Below, one piece after another: positions 1 to 13,800 of a DNA stretch of 64,000 nt (its first letter is position 1; the number at the start of each line of letters is the position of its first letter). The stretch covers positions 52,858,080 through 52,922,079 of the forward strand of contig OX439037.1 in NCBI GenBank assembly GCA_949317995.1, written 5' to 3'. This DNA comes from Acholoe squamosa. Its lineage: Eukaryota > Annelida > Polychaeta > Phyllodocida > Polynoidae. The notes under the pieces are model-generated. The model made no database searches. It saw only the letters and a list, made by a program, of their open reading frames with translations, and was not told the origin of the DNA. The position numbers were made by a program, and so were the translations under genes.

Positions 1-199
1 TATCATTCATGTCATAGTTTATGTCATCCATAGATACTGTCACTGCTGTGATGGACAAGCAGAATATAATACCTGTCTAGCTTTTTGGACAAGCAGCTTT
101 GAAATATCTGTTCAGACTAAGAAAGAAAGGACTTCATGTCCATAAACTAATGAGGCAGTCCCATGAGGTGTAAGAGCCTTTAATAGGACGTTAAACGAA

Positions 200-272
200 C
201 CAATCAATCAATTAATCACCATGAATATTACCTTAGCTATCGAAATAGCGTTCAACATCTATGACTCACTCA
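200..272 (+). repeat. SINE 3'-tail fragment
   Basis: A fragment reads CCATGAATATTACCTTAGCTA, then a diverged GCGTTCAACATCTATGACTC and a CACTCATTCAC end. This matches the 3' part of the SINE family whose full copies lie at 563, 26716, 45994 and 60458. It is preceded by ACGTTAAACGAACCAATCAA, another animal interspersed-repeat tail. The 5' half is missing. Confidence 0.5.
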
Positions 273-292
273 TTCACTAACCCTGTCCCTAA

Positions 293-460
293 GGGGCCAT
301 CCACAAATGGCGTCATGCTGAAGGGGAGGAGGGGGGTCTGGCCCGGCATGACAAAACAAATTTTCCGTATACCTTCAGCATTGGCAAATTGGCAAAAACC
401 ATGGGGAGGGGGGGATCAAAAAAGGTCAAATTTTGCATGACGTCTTTTATGGATGGCCCC
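293..460. mobile_element. Foldback MITE, GGGGCCATCC family
   Basis: The ends are inverted copies: GGGGCCATCCACAAATGGCG at the left and the reverse complement ending GGATGGCCCC at the right. Both are followed inward by a CGTCATGC-type motif and G-rich stretches. There is no coding capacity. A second copy is at 19658-19793 and longer relatives with the same layout are at 49426 and 55024. The GG-rich termini suggest PIF/Harbinger; no clear target duplication is visible for this copy. Confidence 0.65.
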
Positions 461-562
461 AAACCCTGATCCTATCCCTTACCCTAACCCTATCCCTACC
501 GTATCCCTTACCCTAACCCTAACCCTAACCCTAACCCTATATCCCTACCGTATCCCTAACCC
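461..562 (+). repeat. Interstitial telomere-like CCCTAA repeats
   Basis: Runs of CCCTAA are mixed with CCCTAT and CCCTAC variants. Similar degenerate units continue after the SINE at about 748-800. The motif is the complement of TTAGGG, the usual animal telomere unit. The array is short and impure, so this is an interstitial remnant rather than a chromosome end. Confidence 0.7.
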
Positions 563-747
563 CGGGCTTCCCTAGCCCACTTAAAAGGGTCTGTATCTTC
601 TCTTTGCTATCCCCTCAGGATGTGTGTGGTGCACATATGCGCAGGCAGTGACACATTCCTCTACGAATTGTGTAATGTAGTTCTCGCCATGAATATGACC
701 TTAGTTGTCGAAATGGCGTTAAACATCTATTACTCACTCACTCTCAC
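563..747 (+). mobile_element. SINE copy 1 (GGGCTTCCCTAGCCC family)
   Basis: The body starts GGGCTTCCCTAGCCCACTTA and ends with GGCGTTAAACATCTATTACT plus a CACTCACTC tail. It is flanked by the 12-bp direct repeat TATCCCTAACCC (551-562 and 748-759), a target-site duplication made in the telomere-like array. I do not see convincing tRNA A and B boxes. Other complete copies are at 26716, 45994 and 60458. Confidence 0.8.
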
Positions 748-1396
748 TATCCCTAACCCAATCCCTAACTCTACCCCTACCCTTAACCCTAACCAGGGAA
801 CATCCTGCATACAGTTAACTTGTATATAGTAGAGAGAAAATGAACACAAGGTTCGTGCCAGTTTTTCAACCCCTTGGGCTTGACCTAACGGGACCAAAAA
901 AAATTGAAGGGGGAGTGGCAAAAGAATTTTCGCAGTTTTCAGCTAAAGAAAAAAGCCTGCGCAATATTGTAGGTTTAAAGGGTGCATTCAGCATTCGATT
1001 TTCAGTCCTTCCAGGGGTGGCAAAAAAATTCAGCATTAAGAGGGGGCATATATTTGTTGGCTTCTCCACGCGCTAACCCACCCATTGTTAAAAAGTTATA
1101 AAGATCATGTAATGCATGTGTGGTGAAAATAAAAAAGGCCGCTGGCATTTACTCCAACAGGACCTATAAGGCATCCCTGAACCAGTTAGTGTACATGCAT
1201 ATCATATATATGGCCCCGCTCACAAGTGACATGTCCCCCCCCCCCCTCCCCCATCAATAATTATTTAGCCAACTGACATTGGGTGGTGTTGCAGAGGGCT
1301 GGGTATGGTCTGGTCATGGGTGTGGGTATCTTTGAGCGCCATTAAGCGTTTATTGATCTAATAGCGGTAACAATAAGAACATGTGATTTATTACAG

Positions 1397-1449
1397 GATG
1401 CTATTATCGGCGTGAAGAGATTTGTGTCGGTCCTCTCCATGTTGGGGTG
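1397..1449 (+). CDS. Receptor exon a: start of TM1
   Basis: Acceptor TTACAG, donor GTAAGT. It encodes DAIIGVKRFVSVLSMLG and ends after two bases of a Cys codon (phase 2). It enters in phase 0, so at least one upstream coding exon is required. Confidence 0.8.
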
Positions 1450-4400
1450 GTAAGTTGTCCTGATATTTTCTCCCTCAGTGCTTTCAAAATTACCAAATTC
1501 TAGATAAGTTGCTAGTTTTATTTATGCCACCAGTTGTCCTTGCTAAATCATTAATACGGTTTTATTTCCAGTTTGGCAGCCATCATCGCTATTTGGCTGT
1601 TCAGGAAGTATTTGATATTCATCCAGGTAAGTACTGACAGAATCGTTCAACATGACGCAGATTTTGACATGAATTGAAGAATTGAAAGGTTTAATATTAC
1701 GGGATTATACTGCATTTGTATACGTCCCTGATCAATAAAGTTTGGTAATTGAGATCCTGTTGTCACTAATATTTTGAGTTTCATAAACGACATTTCATTA
1801 TTTTCAGCGACTGATCCTGTACCTCTCCCTCTCTGCTTTTTTCGAGTCTATTTTTTTCATTGCGGTAAGTCAAAACGTAATAAAGGGTTATTGCTTGTTG
1901 TATTTCATTTTGTAAATTGGACATAAAATTGCATGGTGTAGAAGCTTTTTTTTTCATTAATTGTTTTTGGCATCTCTTGGATCTCTACATTAATGCAAAA
2001 TTTTATGGAAATCTGTCTGACAGATGGTATCTATAGTATTGATTTCCTCGATTTCCTCAATAAATGTGTTTTATTTTGTTGTAGGGAGACCAGCACGAAC
2101 CTGGCCCACTCTGTACATTTCAGGCATGGGCTCTCTCTTTTTTCTGTAAGTATAACCCCCATCTCACTATTTGATAAGAATGATTTCCGGAGAATATCTT
2201 ACCTTAATCATAAAACCCGCAATTCGAAATGTGCATAAAAAAAACACTAGCTCGGTCGATCCCTCATTGGTACTACATTGTAGTTATTGGATTTGTCAGT
2301 CAAAGAATCGGTCACTCACGAGGCAATACTAGTACATAAATAAACTCCCCAACTCCATGTTAGAATATGGTAATCCTCTCATCCCTGCTAGAGATCCCCC
2401 CCCCCCCATTATTGGCTCAGGGTCCCCCTGAGTCTATACCGCCGGGTTGGCGGTGGCATTTAAAAACGAACAAAAGTTAATTTTTCATTTTACATTTTCT
2501 ATAGGAAATAGAAGTTATACATTAATTAAATTGTTATAAATGATTAGTTCATATATTTGTCTGTATATTCATGCAAGAAAAAACTAAACATGCACTCATC
2601 TATTTACCATGATTATTGGCTCAGGGACGACCCTGAGTCTATACCACCGGGTAGGTGGTGGCATTGGCAAAAAGTCAGTTATACAATTTTCAATCTCAAT
2701 TTTCTACAAGAAATAAAGCATGTAAATAAATAAAATTACCATACATCAGTAGTTCATATATCAGTCTTTACTTACAGTAAAGAAAAAAATTCAAAAATCC
2801 ATCCATGAGTTCATACAAAATTAAAGAAAGAAAAAAGTCATTTCATAAAAATATTTTCACCAATCCAGTCCTCCATAGGGCTGGACTTTTCTCTCTTTGT
2901 TCCTATTTGTTTCAAAAACAGCGTCTAAAAGTGAGACGGTTTGGACGCCTTTCAAAAAATGATGCGCCAATCCACTTCCCCATAGGCTTAGGTCCTGGTA
3001 CGACTTTTCTCTCTTTATTCTTACATAGATTAAACAAAAGCGTCTTAATGTGAGATGCTTTTGTTCAATCATATAAGAATAAAGAGAGAAAAGTCACTAA
3101 CTCCAGGTGAATTGACATTTGACTTGCTCAAGTGAATAGATTTATGAGGGAGGGAGATTTGGGAGCGAGGGGGCTAGGTGTCCAGGGGGGGCCAGGTTCT
3201 CAGGGGGCCAGGTGTCCGGGGCTAGGTGTCCAGGGGGCCATGTGGCCAGGGGCAAGGTGGCCAGGGGCAAGGTGTCCGGGGGCCAGCACACCAGGGGGCC
3301 AGCACACCAGGGGGCCAGCACACCAGGGGGCCAGCATGCCACGGGGCCAGCGTTCCAAGGTGTTCAGTAAGATAAGATTATGCCAGACTGGTGTCAGTAC
3401 ATGTATAGATAATAGTCTCTATTTGTAAGTAATTAGTCAATATGTCGCAAGTGCTGATTCCTGTGACCCTACAGGGTTGATAGAGGATTTTACGGTACCT
3501 ACCCTGAGCCTTCTGTGCTTCAATGCACAACGCCCAATTTTATCACCAGACAGTTATGTCTGGCAAGTAACTGTTAATTGTTAAAACTTCCTTCCCCCTA
3601 CAGCCTGGGCTGTCCTGATCTGGAATGGCATGGTGACATTCAACCTGTATATGACGGCCATAAGGAGCATCAAAACAGACAAAGTAGAGTGGTGGGTGTC
3701 ACATAATTACACCGAAGTCTACAAAGTAGCATAGTATTTTTTTTTTTTTTTAAATAGCACTAGCGTGTAAATAAAAATGGTCATTTTCTAACAATCCAGT
3801 AAACGTCAAACCTAAAGATTTTCAAAGCAAATTAAGAAAAATGATTCACCTAATTTACGTTGGTTGTTAAGAAATATGATTCATTTCATTTAGGTTGTAT
3901 CATCTAATATCATGGGGAGTGTCCTTTGTTATCGCCTGTCTACCGTTGATTGGCAATCATTATGGACCAGCAGGCATGTGGTGGTGAGTGAGATATGTTG
4001 ACATTTCAAATACATTACCGGGGTGTCATCAAATAGTTCAGATTTTGTCTTATATACATGTACCAGATAATATGATTTCATTAAACCCCCATGAGATCAA
4101 CCAACTTTGCCATTGATTCTGGCAACAACCAGAGTAATCGGTGCCACAGTATGGGGCCCTTGGTTCAATTAACTACCAGTACCCGTATATGAATAATTAC
4201 CGTACAGGTATACTGTAGACTATCCATTCAGGTACGCTTACCAGGTACACTTCCTACCCCCCCCCCCCAAAAAAAAAAAAAATAAAATAAAATAAAATAA
4301 GATAACTGACGGTAATTCACTGTTTCTCTTCTTCCAGCTGGATCACTGATAATTGGGGGTGGAGATTTGGGACGTGAGTATTTTAAGTTTTCAACATCTC

Positions 4401-7400
4401 AATTAAAGTACTGATATCTTTTTATGGAGATCCTGAGCGTTTATTAGATCAGCTCTCAAGTCAGGGATGAAAGTCTTCAGGGAATTCCCTGATTTCAGGG
4501 ATTTTGAAATTCCAGGGCCCTATACATTCATATAGAAACCCAGATTTTTAGAGCAAATATTTCAGGGATTTTCATGCTCTGTGACTTTCATCCCTGTCAA
4601 GTGTCAAGTGATGGATGTAATAAAAATAGATCGGAAACCCGCCAATAAAATATTTTTATTTCTTTAATGCTTCCATCGTCGACATACAATCTGAGATTTA
4701 GTAGTACATGCTATTCAATAGAATTCACTTGGTATAATAAAGAGACAGGCAACTAATGTGTAGCGACGTGCTTTTGCTACTGCAATTGGCGTAGTTTTCT
4801 TTGCTACAGTAGCAAGTAGCAAGTCCAGTGGGGGGCCAATTTAGTTCAGCTTTTATTAGCTGGTTGACGAAGATTCAAACGAGGTAACAGGTTTAGTTGA
4901 CAGCACTGACCAATTCATCGATATGCCCTTTCTTGTCCGATTATGCAGTGCACATATCTTTCTAAATGTACCTGATAATTACATTTTAATGACCTGGTGT
5001 TAATCATTTTCACATAGATAACTCAAAGTAATTTTCAAATAACAGGTGTATCTTCCCTTTCTTTTTAACCAGGTTCTATTTGCCTCTTCTCATATCACTG
5101 ATGGCAATGCTCGCTGCCTACATTTACATTGCCATCATGGTCAATAGGCAGGTCAGTTTGTACTTTTCTCTTTCATTATCTTTCTACGGAAAGAACTTTA
5201 TTAGAAGTGAAAAATATGTATACTATCCAGTGCCAGTAATTAACGCGGCAGACCCGCGCTTTTGGTATCGCCCAAAAAGCCATGACACCTTATAGGGAAG
5301 CTCGATGTATTGATTTTTCAATCCGCCTTAAAGGTAACAAATTTCAACCATCCTCTTCTAATTATGTGGAATAGGAGGGGAAGATGTTGGATCGCACTTT
5401 AAACGTTATATTTCTTGTGAAAACAGTGTATTATTATACAAAAAAGGGAAAGATGTAGATAAGACGCTTGGATTAAGACCGTTTCAAGTCTCGCATTGTA
5501 TCATCAGATATTGGGAGATATTGCATCTATGGTTTAGAGATTACCACTGTGAACAGAAGTGCAGACAGTATAGAAACAAAGCAGACGGCTAGAGAGAGGA
5601 TTACATGTAGCGTCGAAATGACTTCATAGCAGGTTAGTAAAAGCGAATTGAGCCCTGTGTCTTCATTCAGGGATTGAGGCCGCTATGGCGACAAAATGCT
5701 CACGGGGTGTGTGAGGGTAGTGTCCGGCCCAAGCTGTCCGCCGCCGCGTTCATTCCACGTGCCAGTGTGGAAACAAGTCTATATTTTTGATATAACATAG
5801 AAGTGCTCTGCCCTCTCTGTTCCAATTGTTTGACTTCTGATTAATGACGTTCATTATTTCATTTACAGAGTCGAACGTGGGAAGGTCTCTACGATCCTGA
5901 TGTGGAGAGAAAAAAGGTGTGTGTATATACATATATATATATGTGCACAATATTTCTCACGCGGGAAATATTGGTATATATTGATCCAACTAGAGGTCGC
6001 TTGTGTTGTTGTATTACTACGCCCTGCCTTATATATAACAGGGACTATTTCCATTTCCGCCATTATTCAAACATTCCCACGTCGCCAGGTTCAATTTTTT
6101 CTTCTTGCCATCATGCCTAATGTTTGTGGAGTATGCAAGGAGGAGTATGATGGTCGCAAGAATGAATGCCCTTACTGCAAGGATGACCAAGATTATATAT
6201 CAAGACGGAATGAGCGACGTGCAAGTGTGCGAAATGAGGTAATACGAACTCAGACTTCTGGTGCGGTGGGAACTCGTGCCAGTGTGGCAGGTGATCTTGA
6301 TGACAGTATTACAGAATTGGTGGATATGTCCTCAGTCATCAGAGAATTTAATAGACTGTCTGTTAATTTAAATGACAGAATGAACAATATTGAGAATCTG
6401 ATCCATGATATTGGGAGACGGTTACCTGTTGCGCAAAACACACAAGATGGCGTAAGCGGTGGGGGTGTTACCGGTACTCAAGGTGGCAGCCATGTTAATC
6501 CAATCATGAATCACCACTTCAACTTCAGCGCTACACCTGATAATGATGCAGTTCATGTTGAGCTAGCTGTACCAGCTGGTAATCCTTCAGTTGGGAATAA
6601 TGCTTCCACTTCCAGTCGCCAAAATTTGGGTAGAGGAGAACCGTCCTTAGAGCCGGTTCGTCAAGCACATACCCAAAGCTTGGATGGTGGTGCTCGTGGA
6701 GGCCCTTCTGCAGATTCATTAGCTGATGGTGCTGAGTCCGAGAGGGATGATCCAAATGCCCTGAGTAAGTTTGATTTGCGCAGATTTTTGCCAGCTGCAG
6801 ACAGAAAAAAGCCTTTATCAGTTGAGTCCCCAGAAAAACTTATCTATTTACTCACACGTCTTATGGAGGACTTATCACACCGAGGTTATGATGTGTCTGG
6901 GCTTTTGCAACATATTTCATTCATTTCATGGATGGCTTCATCTGGCATTTACACTACAGAGGCTTTGGTGGATTATGATTATGAAGTCCGTGACAGGGCT
7001 CGTACCAGAGGCTGTAAGGCATTCACAGGAGGTGATACTCATTTGTCTACTATGTACTTAGGTGCTACCGGTACTAAGGCCTACAAAGCTCAGAATAAGC
7101 CTAATACGGGTGCCAACAATAGCTATGGCAGAGGTCGTGGTGGAAATTACAGAGGCGGGGGCTACAACAACAGAGGTAGAAATAGTGGATTTACGGGTTG
7201 GAGGAGAACAGCAGCTGATAGAGACATTTGTTTTGAGCATGCACAAGGTAGAAGGTGTGATGGGTGTCGCTTCAAACATGAGTGTACGTGTGGGTCAAAG
7301 GATCATCATATGTTAAATTGCCCTCACTTCCCCCGTCGTAGGGATAATGACGGTGGTGCCGGCAATGCATGACTTACCTCAGAGATCGTTGACACACACT

Positions 7401-10400
7401 TGGTTGATGACCAATCAATCTCAAGTAGTCAGGAGGTGTCAAAAACACTTGGTAATAGTAGTGACAATGGTTCAAATTCATGCCCGGCGGCCATGTTTGT
7501 AGGTCAAGTGGAGCAGTCGAGCGACTTCGAGTCGTGTGTACACGATTATAATTGCATATCTGATAATTCTATTGATTATGAAGATGCACATATCAATGGC
7601 TGGGGAGATGAAAATCTTGACAAAAATGGTGATTATTGTCCACTTGATATTAGTTCCCTGGATAGTATTGGTTCTGACAAAAAATGGGAAAAATGTTTCG
7701 AAAATTTGGGAGTCGCGCCAATCAAAGTGGAGTGTTTACAAGATGGCGTCGCTAACATTGAAGTTTGTTGTATTCACGACTCACTTTGGGAATCATTGCC
7801 TGAATTTGTAAGTGTTACCTCTCAAATTGATGTATTACGTCACTGTAGTGAGTCTTTTGATTGTGATGTACCTATTTATTCAGTTGAAGTAGTTCCAGGT
7901 GGTTGGGTACCAGTTTGGCGCCGCTGTGCTGAGGGGGTATGTTCTTGTGTATATACGTTAGAGGGGGAGGTGAGTCAACTCAAACCTTGTCGCTTTGTTT
8001 CAAAATTCATGGAATTTCATGGAAAGAGTACAGAGGACATTTATGTGATAACAGGCCTGTATAGGGGCTTCAGGATTGTAGCCATGACTGCACAGCAGCT
8101 TATTACTGTAACAATTACGCTTCCTTATTAGGAAGTAAATTTGCTGGCGACATGACTCAAAAAATCGAGGAAGAGTTGGCTGCAGGCAATGTAAGAAAAG
8201 TTAATAGGCAGCCACAGTGTGTTCATGCGATGGGGGGCATTGAAAAATCTGATCATACCCTACGCCCAATTACAGACTGTTCCAAACCTAAAGGCTTAAG
8301 TATTAACAATTTCATGAACACTTCTTGTAAAAAGTTCCGGTATAATTCCCTAGACGATGTGGTTGAATTGTTAGAGGAAGGTTGCAGCTGTAGTGTGACT
8401 GACATTTCTTCAGCTTACCGCAGTGTTTGTGTTATAGCCAGTCATAGAAAATTCCAAGGTTTCTCTTGGGATAGAGGAAAAGGTGCTGGGCTTGAAATGT
8501 TTGAGGACTTACGTCTTTGCTTTGGGCTAAAATGTGCCCCATATATTTTTACCATGATCTCAAACTTTGTGGTAAAAATTGGTCGTCTGGGTAGCTTCAG
8601 TAAATGTATTAATTACCTAGATGATTTTTTGGTTACTGAAGCAAATGAAGATATTTGCAAACGGTCCCAGGGAAGTCTGTGTGTATGTCTAGAGAATCTG
8701 GGGTTCGTGATCTCAGCCAAAAAACAAATACCTCCATCAACTGAGGTAAAGTACCTTGGTATATGGATAAACACTGTGGACATGACATTGTCTGTAGGAG
8801 AAGACAAGCTGTCTCGAGTGAAGCAAGGTATCGTTGATATAAAGTCAAAAAGTACATGTAAAAGAAAGGACTTGGAGCGCTTAGTAGGACTTATTGCCCA
8901 CTGTGCAACCGTGGTCCGGGGAGGACGTACTTATGCAAGGAGGTTGTACAATTTTCTGGCAGAGACTGAAGGGCAAAAGATGGTAACGTTGGATGAGCTG
9001 GCCAAGTTAGACTTGAACTGGTGGAGTACATTCATGGCTTGGTTTAATGGTAAGGCGAGGATATTGAACCATATTGGTAATGTCTGGAATTACAGCTGTG
9101 ATGCATCAAAATATGGTTTTGGCGGGCATTGGGAAGAGGATTTCACTTGGGGGTGCTGGGATGGCCCAGGTGATCGTTGCCCACATGAACATAGACCCCC
9201 GACAGAAAGGTATGATGATCACATAAATGAACAAGAGTTGTGGCCAGTCTTAGTGTCAATAGTAAGATGGGGTGGCAGATGGCGAAATTCCATCATATAT
9301 GTGACAACAGACAATACTCAAGTATTAGCAGTCCTCAGGTCAGGTAGGAGTCAGAATGCAACAGCCATGGCTTGGGCGAGGGAGTTGTTTTGGTCCTGCT
9401 CTTTTTACAACATACACTTGAAGGCCAATTGGATACCAGGTGTCGACAATATTGTGGCTGACTCCCTGTCCAGATTGAACAATCACGATTGTGTGGCTAT
9501 TTGTGCAGCAGTCTTACCAGGATTTTATACTTGTTGTTCCAGAATTGAGCATCCTGTGGGACGAGTGGCTAGATCTCAGGGAAGAGGCGTGGTCTGCAAA
9601 TACTAAGAAGGCTTACTCTTCGAGGTGGAATAAATATTATGGCTTCTGTGCTGAGTACAAGTTCTCACCATTACCAGCTACAGTGACTACAGTGTGTTTG
9701 TACATTACTTACATGGTAAAAACTCTGAGTTATGTTTCAATCAAGAACTATGTGTCGAGTCTATGGGTCCTTCATGATATACATGGATATGAACATGTTG
9801 ACCCAGTTTCTTTCCTCATCAAGAACACGCTGGATGGAGCTAAGAGACTGTTAGGCAATCAAACACGACAGGTGGATCCCTTACATCCACAGGACCTGGT
9901 GAGGATGTCTGGTGTATTGGACATGAGTGTTTGGTCTGACTTCACTTTCTGGTGCGCCTTATTATTGAGCTACCGGTGTTTACTTCGTGTGGGTCATGTA
10001 TGTGCATCTCCACATACCCTAAGAGTGAAGGATTTGTTTTTCTGGGATGGTGGCATGGATGTATTCATTCATTCATCAAAAACAAATCAGTTCAGAGAGC
10101 GTTCTCAGTGTGTACCGGTAGTTGAATTTGTGGATGGGTTGCTTTGCCCAGTTAGGCCTCTACGTATATATATCTCCAGATGTGGACTCAGACATGAGGA
10201 CTATGTATTTCCTTACACATACAGAAAGTACAACCAGAAACTTAAGGAAACACTCCAAGCTGCTGGGATTATAGGGGACTATGCCACTCACAGTATAAGG
10301 AGAGGAGCTGCAAATTACTTGTCAACTTTTCTTCCCCTGCATGAGGTGAAGAAATATGGAGATTGGAGATCCTTGGCGGTCTTACTTTATCTATCTGATG

Positions 10401-10814
10401 ACTATAAGACTCGTAAGAATAAGGACATTGTGGTTGCCAGACATCTAGGTATTTTTGGTTAGGCAAAAGTGTTGTTATTTGTTGGGTTTTTTGCCCCTGA
10501 GTTTCAGGATTTAGGCAAAAGTGTATTCAACCCTTTGTGTGTTCCATTCTCGTAACAGATCATATGTGCACAATATTTCTCACGCGGGAAATATTGGTAT
10601 ATATTGATCCAACTAGAGGTCGCTTGTGTTGTTGTATTACTACGCCCTGCCTTATATATAACAGGGACTATTTCCATTTCCGCCATTATTCAAACATTCC
10701 CACGTCGCCAGGTTCAATTTTTTCTTTTTTCTTTGTTTGAATAAATTGGCCCCTGAGTTTCAGGATTTAGGCAAAAGTGTATTCAACCCTTTGTGTGTTC
10801 CATTCTCGTAACAG

Positions 10815-10888
<74 letters not shown>

Positions 10889-13800
10889 TGCAAGGCTTAA
10901 ATGTAAATTATATTTGAATAGAGGTGATTTTTGTATCAAAATGTTCCACATCTTTTATTGAACTATGATTCAATTATATATTAGCCTAGGGGTATTAAGT
11001 TAATATGGTAGGAGACTATTGTGAGAATTCACATTGTCCTTTTCTTGTGAGATTATAAGTGCCTATCCATTTGATAGCATTTAATAGTTAAAGAATTGCC
11101 ATGTAGTTCTATCTATGTTACAGCTGATATGTACACGTGTATTTCTATTTACAGCAACTCCTGAGAGAGGATTTGAAGCCACTACGGTGGTACCCATTTG
11201 CATACCTAGCAACGTCTGTGTTTCCCCTTATTAACAGGTTAGTGTAAACCCTTTACGTCTGTGCTTCCCCTTATTAACAGGTTAGTGTAAACCCTTTATG
11301 TCTGTGTTTCCCCTTATTAACAGGTTAGTGTAAACCCTTTATGTCTGTGTTTCCCCTTATTAACAGGTTATTGTAAACCCTTTATATCTGTGTTTCCCCT
11401 TATTAACAGGTTAGTGTAAACCCTTTACGTCTGTGTTTCCCCTTATTAACAGGTTAGTGTAAACCCTTTACGTCTGTGTTTCCCCTTATTAACAGGTTAG
11501 TGTAAACCCTTTACGTCTGTGTTTCCCCTTATTAACAGGTTAGTGTAAACCCTTTATATCTGTGTTTCCCCTTATTAACAGGTTAGTGTAAACCATTTAC
11601 GTCTGTGTTTCCCCTTATTAACAGGTTAGTGTAAACCCTTTATATCTGTGTTTCCCCTTATTAACAGGTTAGTGTAAACCCTTTATATCTGTGTTTCCCC
11701 TTATTAACAGGTTAGTGTAAACCATTTACGCATGGATCCTTTATATTACGAGTGTGTGCAAATCCAGATTTTAAACGAATTCAACTTTATTACAGCTTGT
11801 ATAACAAATATCATTCATTACAGGATACAGAATGCTATAAACCGCAAACCAGTGTTTGCACTGACGATGCTGCAGGTGCTCACCAACCCACTCTATGGTA
11901 AGGAACATATTTTGTGATCGTAGGTGCGATCGCCGTTATATAATCAGGGATATGACGTCATAGTTACAGATAGATATGCCTGCATGATTAATGATTTCAG
12001 TCATTTGTATTTTGAGAAGTGAGCAGAGGCATTTTGTCAGGGGGACTTGGCGGAGATTTAACGAGGAGGAAGATGACACAGTCAGCCTTCTCATTTGAAT
12101 ATAATGATAAACGGATATTGTATTTGTAGGAGAATAGACATCAAGATTTCTCATACTGCATAATATTTCTTTCAATAGGATTCATTCTCGCGATCATCTT
12201 CTTTGCCGACAAAGAGATCCGCAGTCAGATTACACCCTCCAAGATGAAGGTAAATACATTAATGTCAAACTAACTGAAAAGTGTAGTTAACTTGCGGTTA
12301 CTATATGTATATGCTTTGCATTACATGGTAGAGTGCATAAATGTCAGTCCATTTGGGAAAGACTGGGAAAAATGTGTAAATGGATGTAAGAATCACAACC
12401 ACTCTAGGGTCACATACACAGTTGAGCCTTCAATTGGTAAGACCTACCCTGCATATATGAACCGAAAGCCTCAAAATGATTCACAAGATCATCTCTTCAC
12501 TTTGAAACTGCTGACAATGTTCCTATGTAAATTATTAAATTGACACCATCAAGTTTAGACTACCGGTAGTTATTTAAATCTCATTATGCATTTGAATTGC
12601 CAGTACTTGGCCCAATTCATAGCTGCTTAATTCTCACAACTTTCAATCAAGTGTGAACTTTCAATCAAGTGTGACTCTTGTGTGCATATAGTTAGTCGTA
12701 TAATTGACATTATACCTACAGCCTCCTGCCTGCAAATCTGTGATCTTGTACAAACTTTTCCACACTGAACACCGTCGCTTCTACCTACAACCTATTGCTG
12801 CAAATCTGTCCGATGTCATTATGTCATTGAACAGATTGAATATGTGGTACCAGTACTATGATAGATGAGTGAATGTGAAATACTCGGTACATGTATTGTG
12901 ATTTCTCTCAATGATATATAGCGCACTGTAGATATAAGGCGCCTTTGCATTTGGGCATTCCCTTGGTGCTACTGAAACCTCACATATTTATAAGCTGTTC
13001 CTGAGGCCTCAAGAAGGGTATTTCCCAAACACCTCACATGTGAAGAAAAAAAAAAACAACGAAAAACAACAACAGCAAAGATTGAAACGTTGAAACGAGA
13101 AAACGGTGATGTTGACAAGAAGCCTGATATGGAAATGTACCGACAGTTCAACCAGAAATCTGCTGATATGGAAGTTGAAGGCAGTACGTGAAAAAGATAT
13201 CTATAAACAGGAAACCAACCAAAAATCTTTATGTATACGTGAATTAAGTTTGTAGCTGGTTAAAAGTCATTAGTAAAAACAGAGACGCGCATATGAGGTT
13301 GGGTTAGTGCAAGGAGGTTATAAATGCATCTTGGTCAACAGGGTAAAATGTACCTTCATGAGGGGCCTCAGGAAGTTATTTTTTACCTTGATGACCCAGA
13401 TGCAGTTCAACTTTCTTATCAAAGACGACGTTACATCTCATAGATCTGCCGGACATTCGAATGTCAGTGGTAGTGCTCACCTCCACAATTTTTTTTTGGT
13501 CACTCCGTCCCCACTGACTGGCACAATGAAGACCTACAGTATTTATACTGTGTCTAGATATTAAAGATTTACCAAATCTCAGTCCGTTGCTCTGGCAACA
13601 GATCTTATCTCAGTTATCCATACCTTTAGGCTTACCAAGTATGGTAGCATTGTTGGCAGCGGGTCTTTCCCTTCACATATCACGGACGTGATCACTTCTG
13701 TTTTGGACAGGCAGCCTGTAGTTGGAAAGTAGCAATCACTAAAAACGAGAACATAGCTGTACTACCTGTATTCCAGCAAATTGTCATCATCCATTGCCAT

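Larger units (their letters stand above)
5941..10819 (+). mobile_element. Ngaro-type tyrosine-recombinase (YR) retrotransposon
   Basis: The layout is A1 (5941-6103), gag, RT/RNase H, YR, B1 (10493-10563), A2 (10564-10726), a 22-bp spacer, B2 (10749-10819). A1/A2 (163 bp) and B1/B2 (71 bp) look identical, so insertion was recent. The A1-ORFs-B1-A2-B2 split direct repeats and the absence of a methyltransferase ORF fit Ngaro rather than DIRS1, which has inverted repeats. It inserted in sense orientation into TA-rich DNA of the receptor intron and ends in a long TA microsatellite. One frameshift in the RT region probably makes this copy non-autonomous. Confidence 0.88.

Noticed and set aside
461..800. 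Chromosome end
   Set aside because: Telomere-like units are short, impure and followed by normal gene sequence, so they are interstitial.
8070..8152. Programmed frameshift in the Ngaro RT
   Set aside because: No slippery heptamer or pseudoknot was seen near the shift; a simple indel explains it better.
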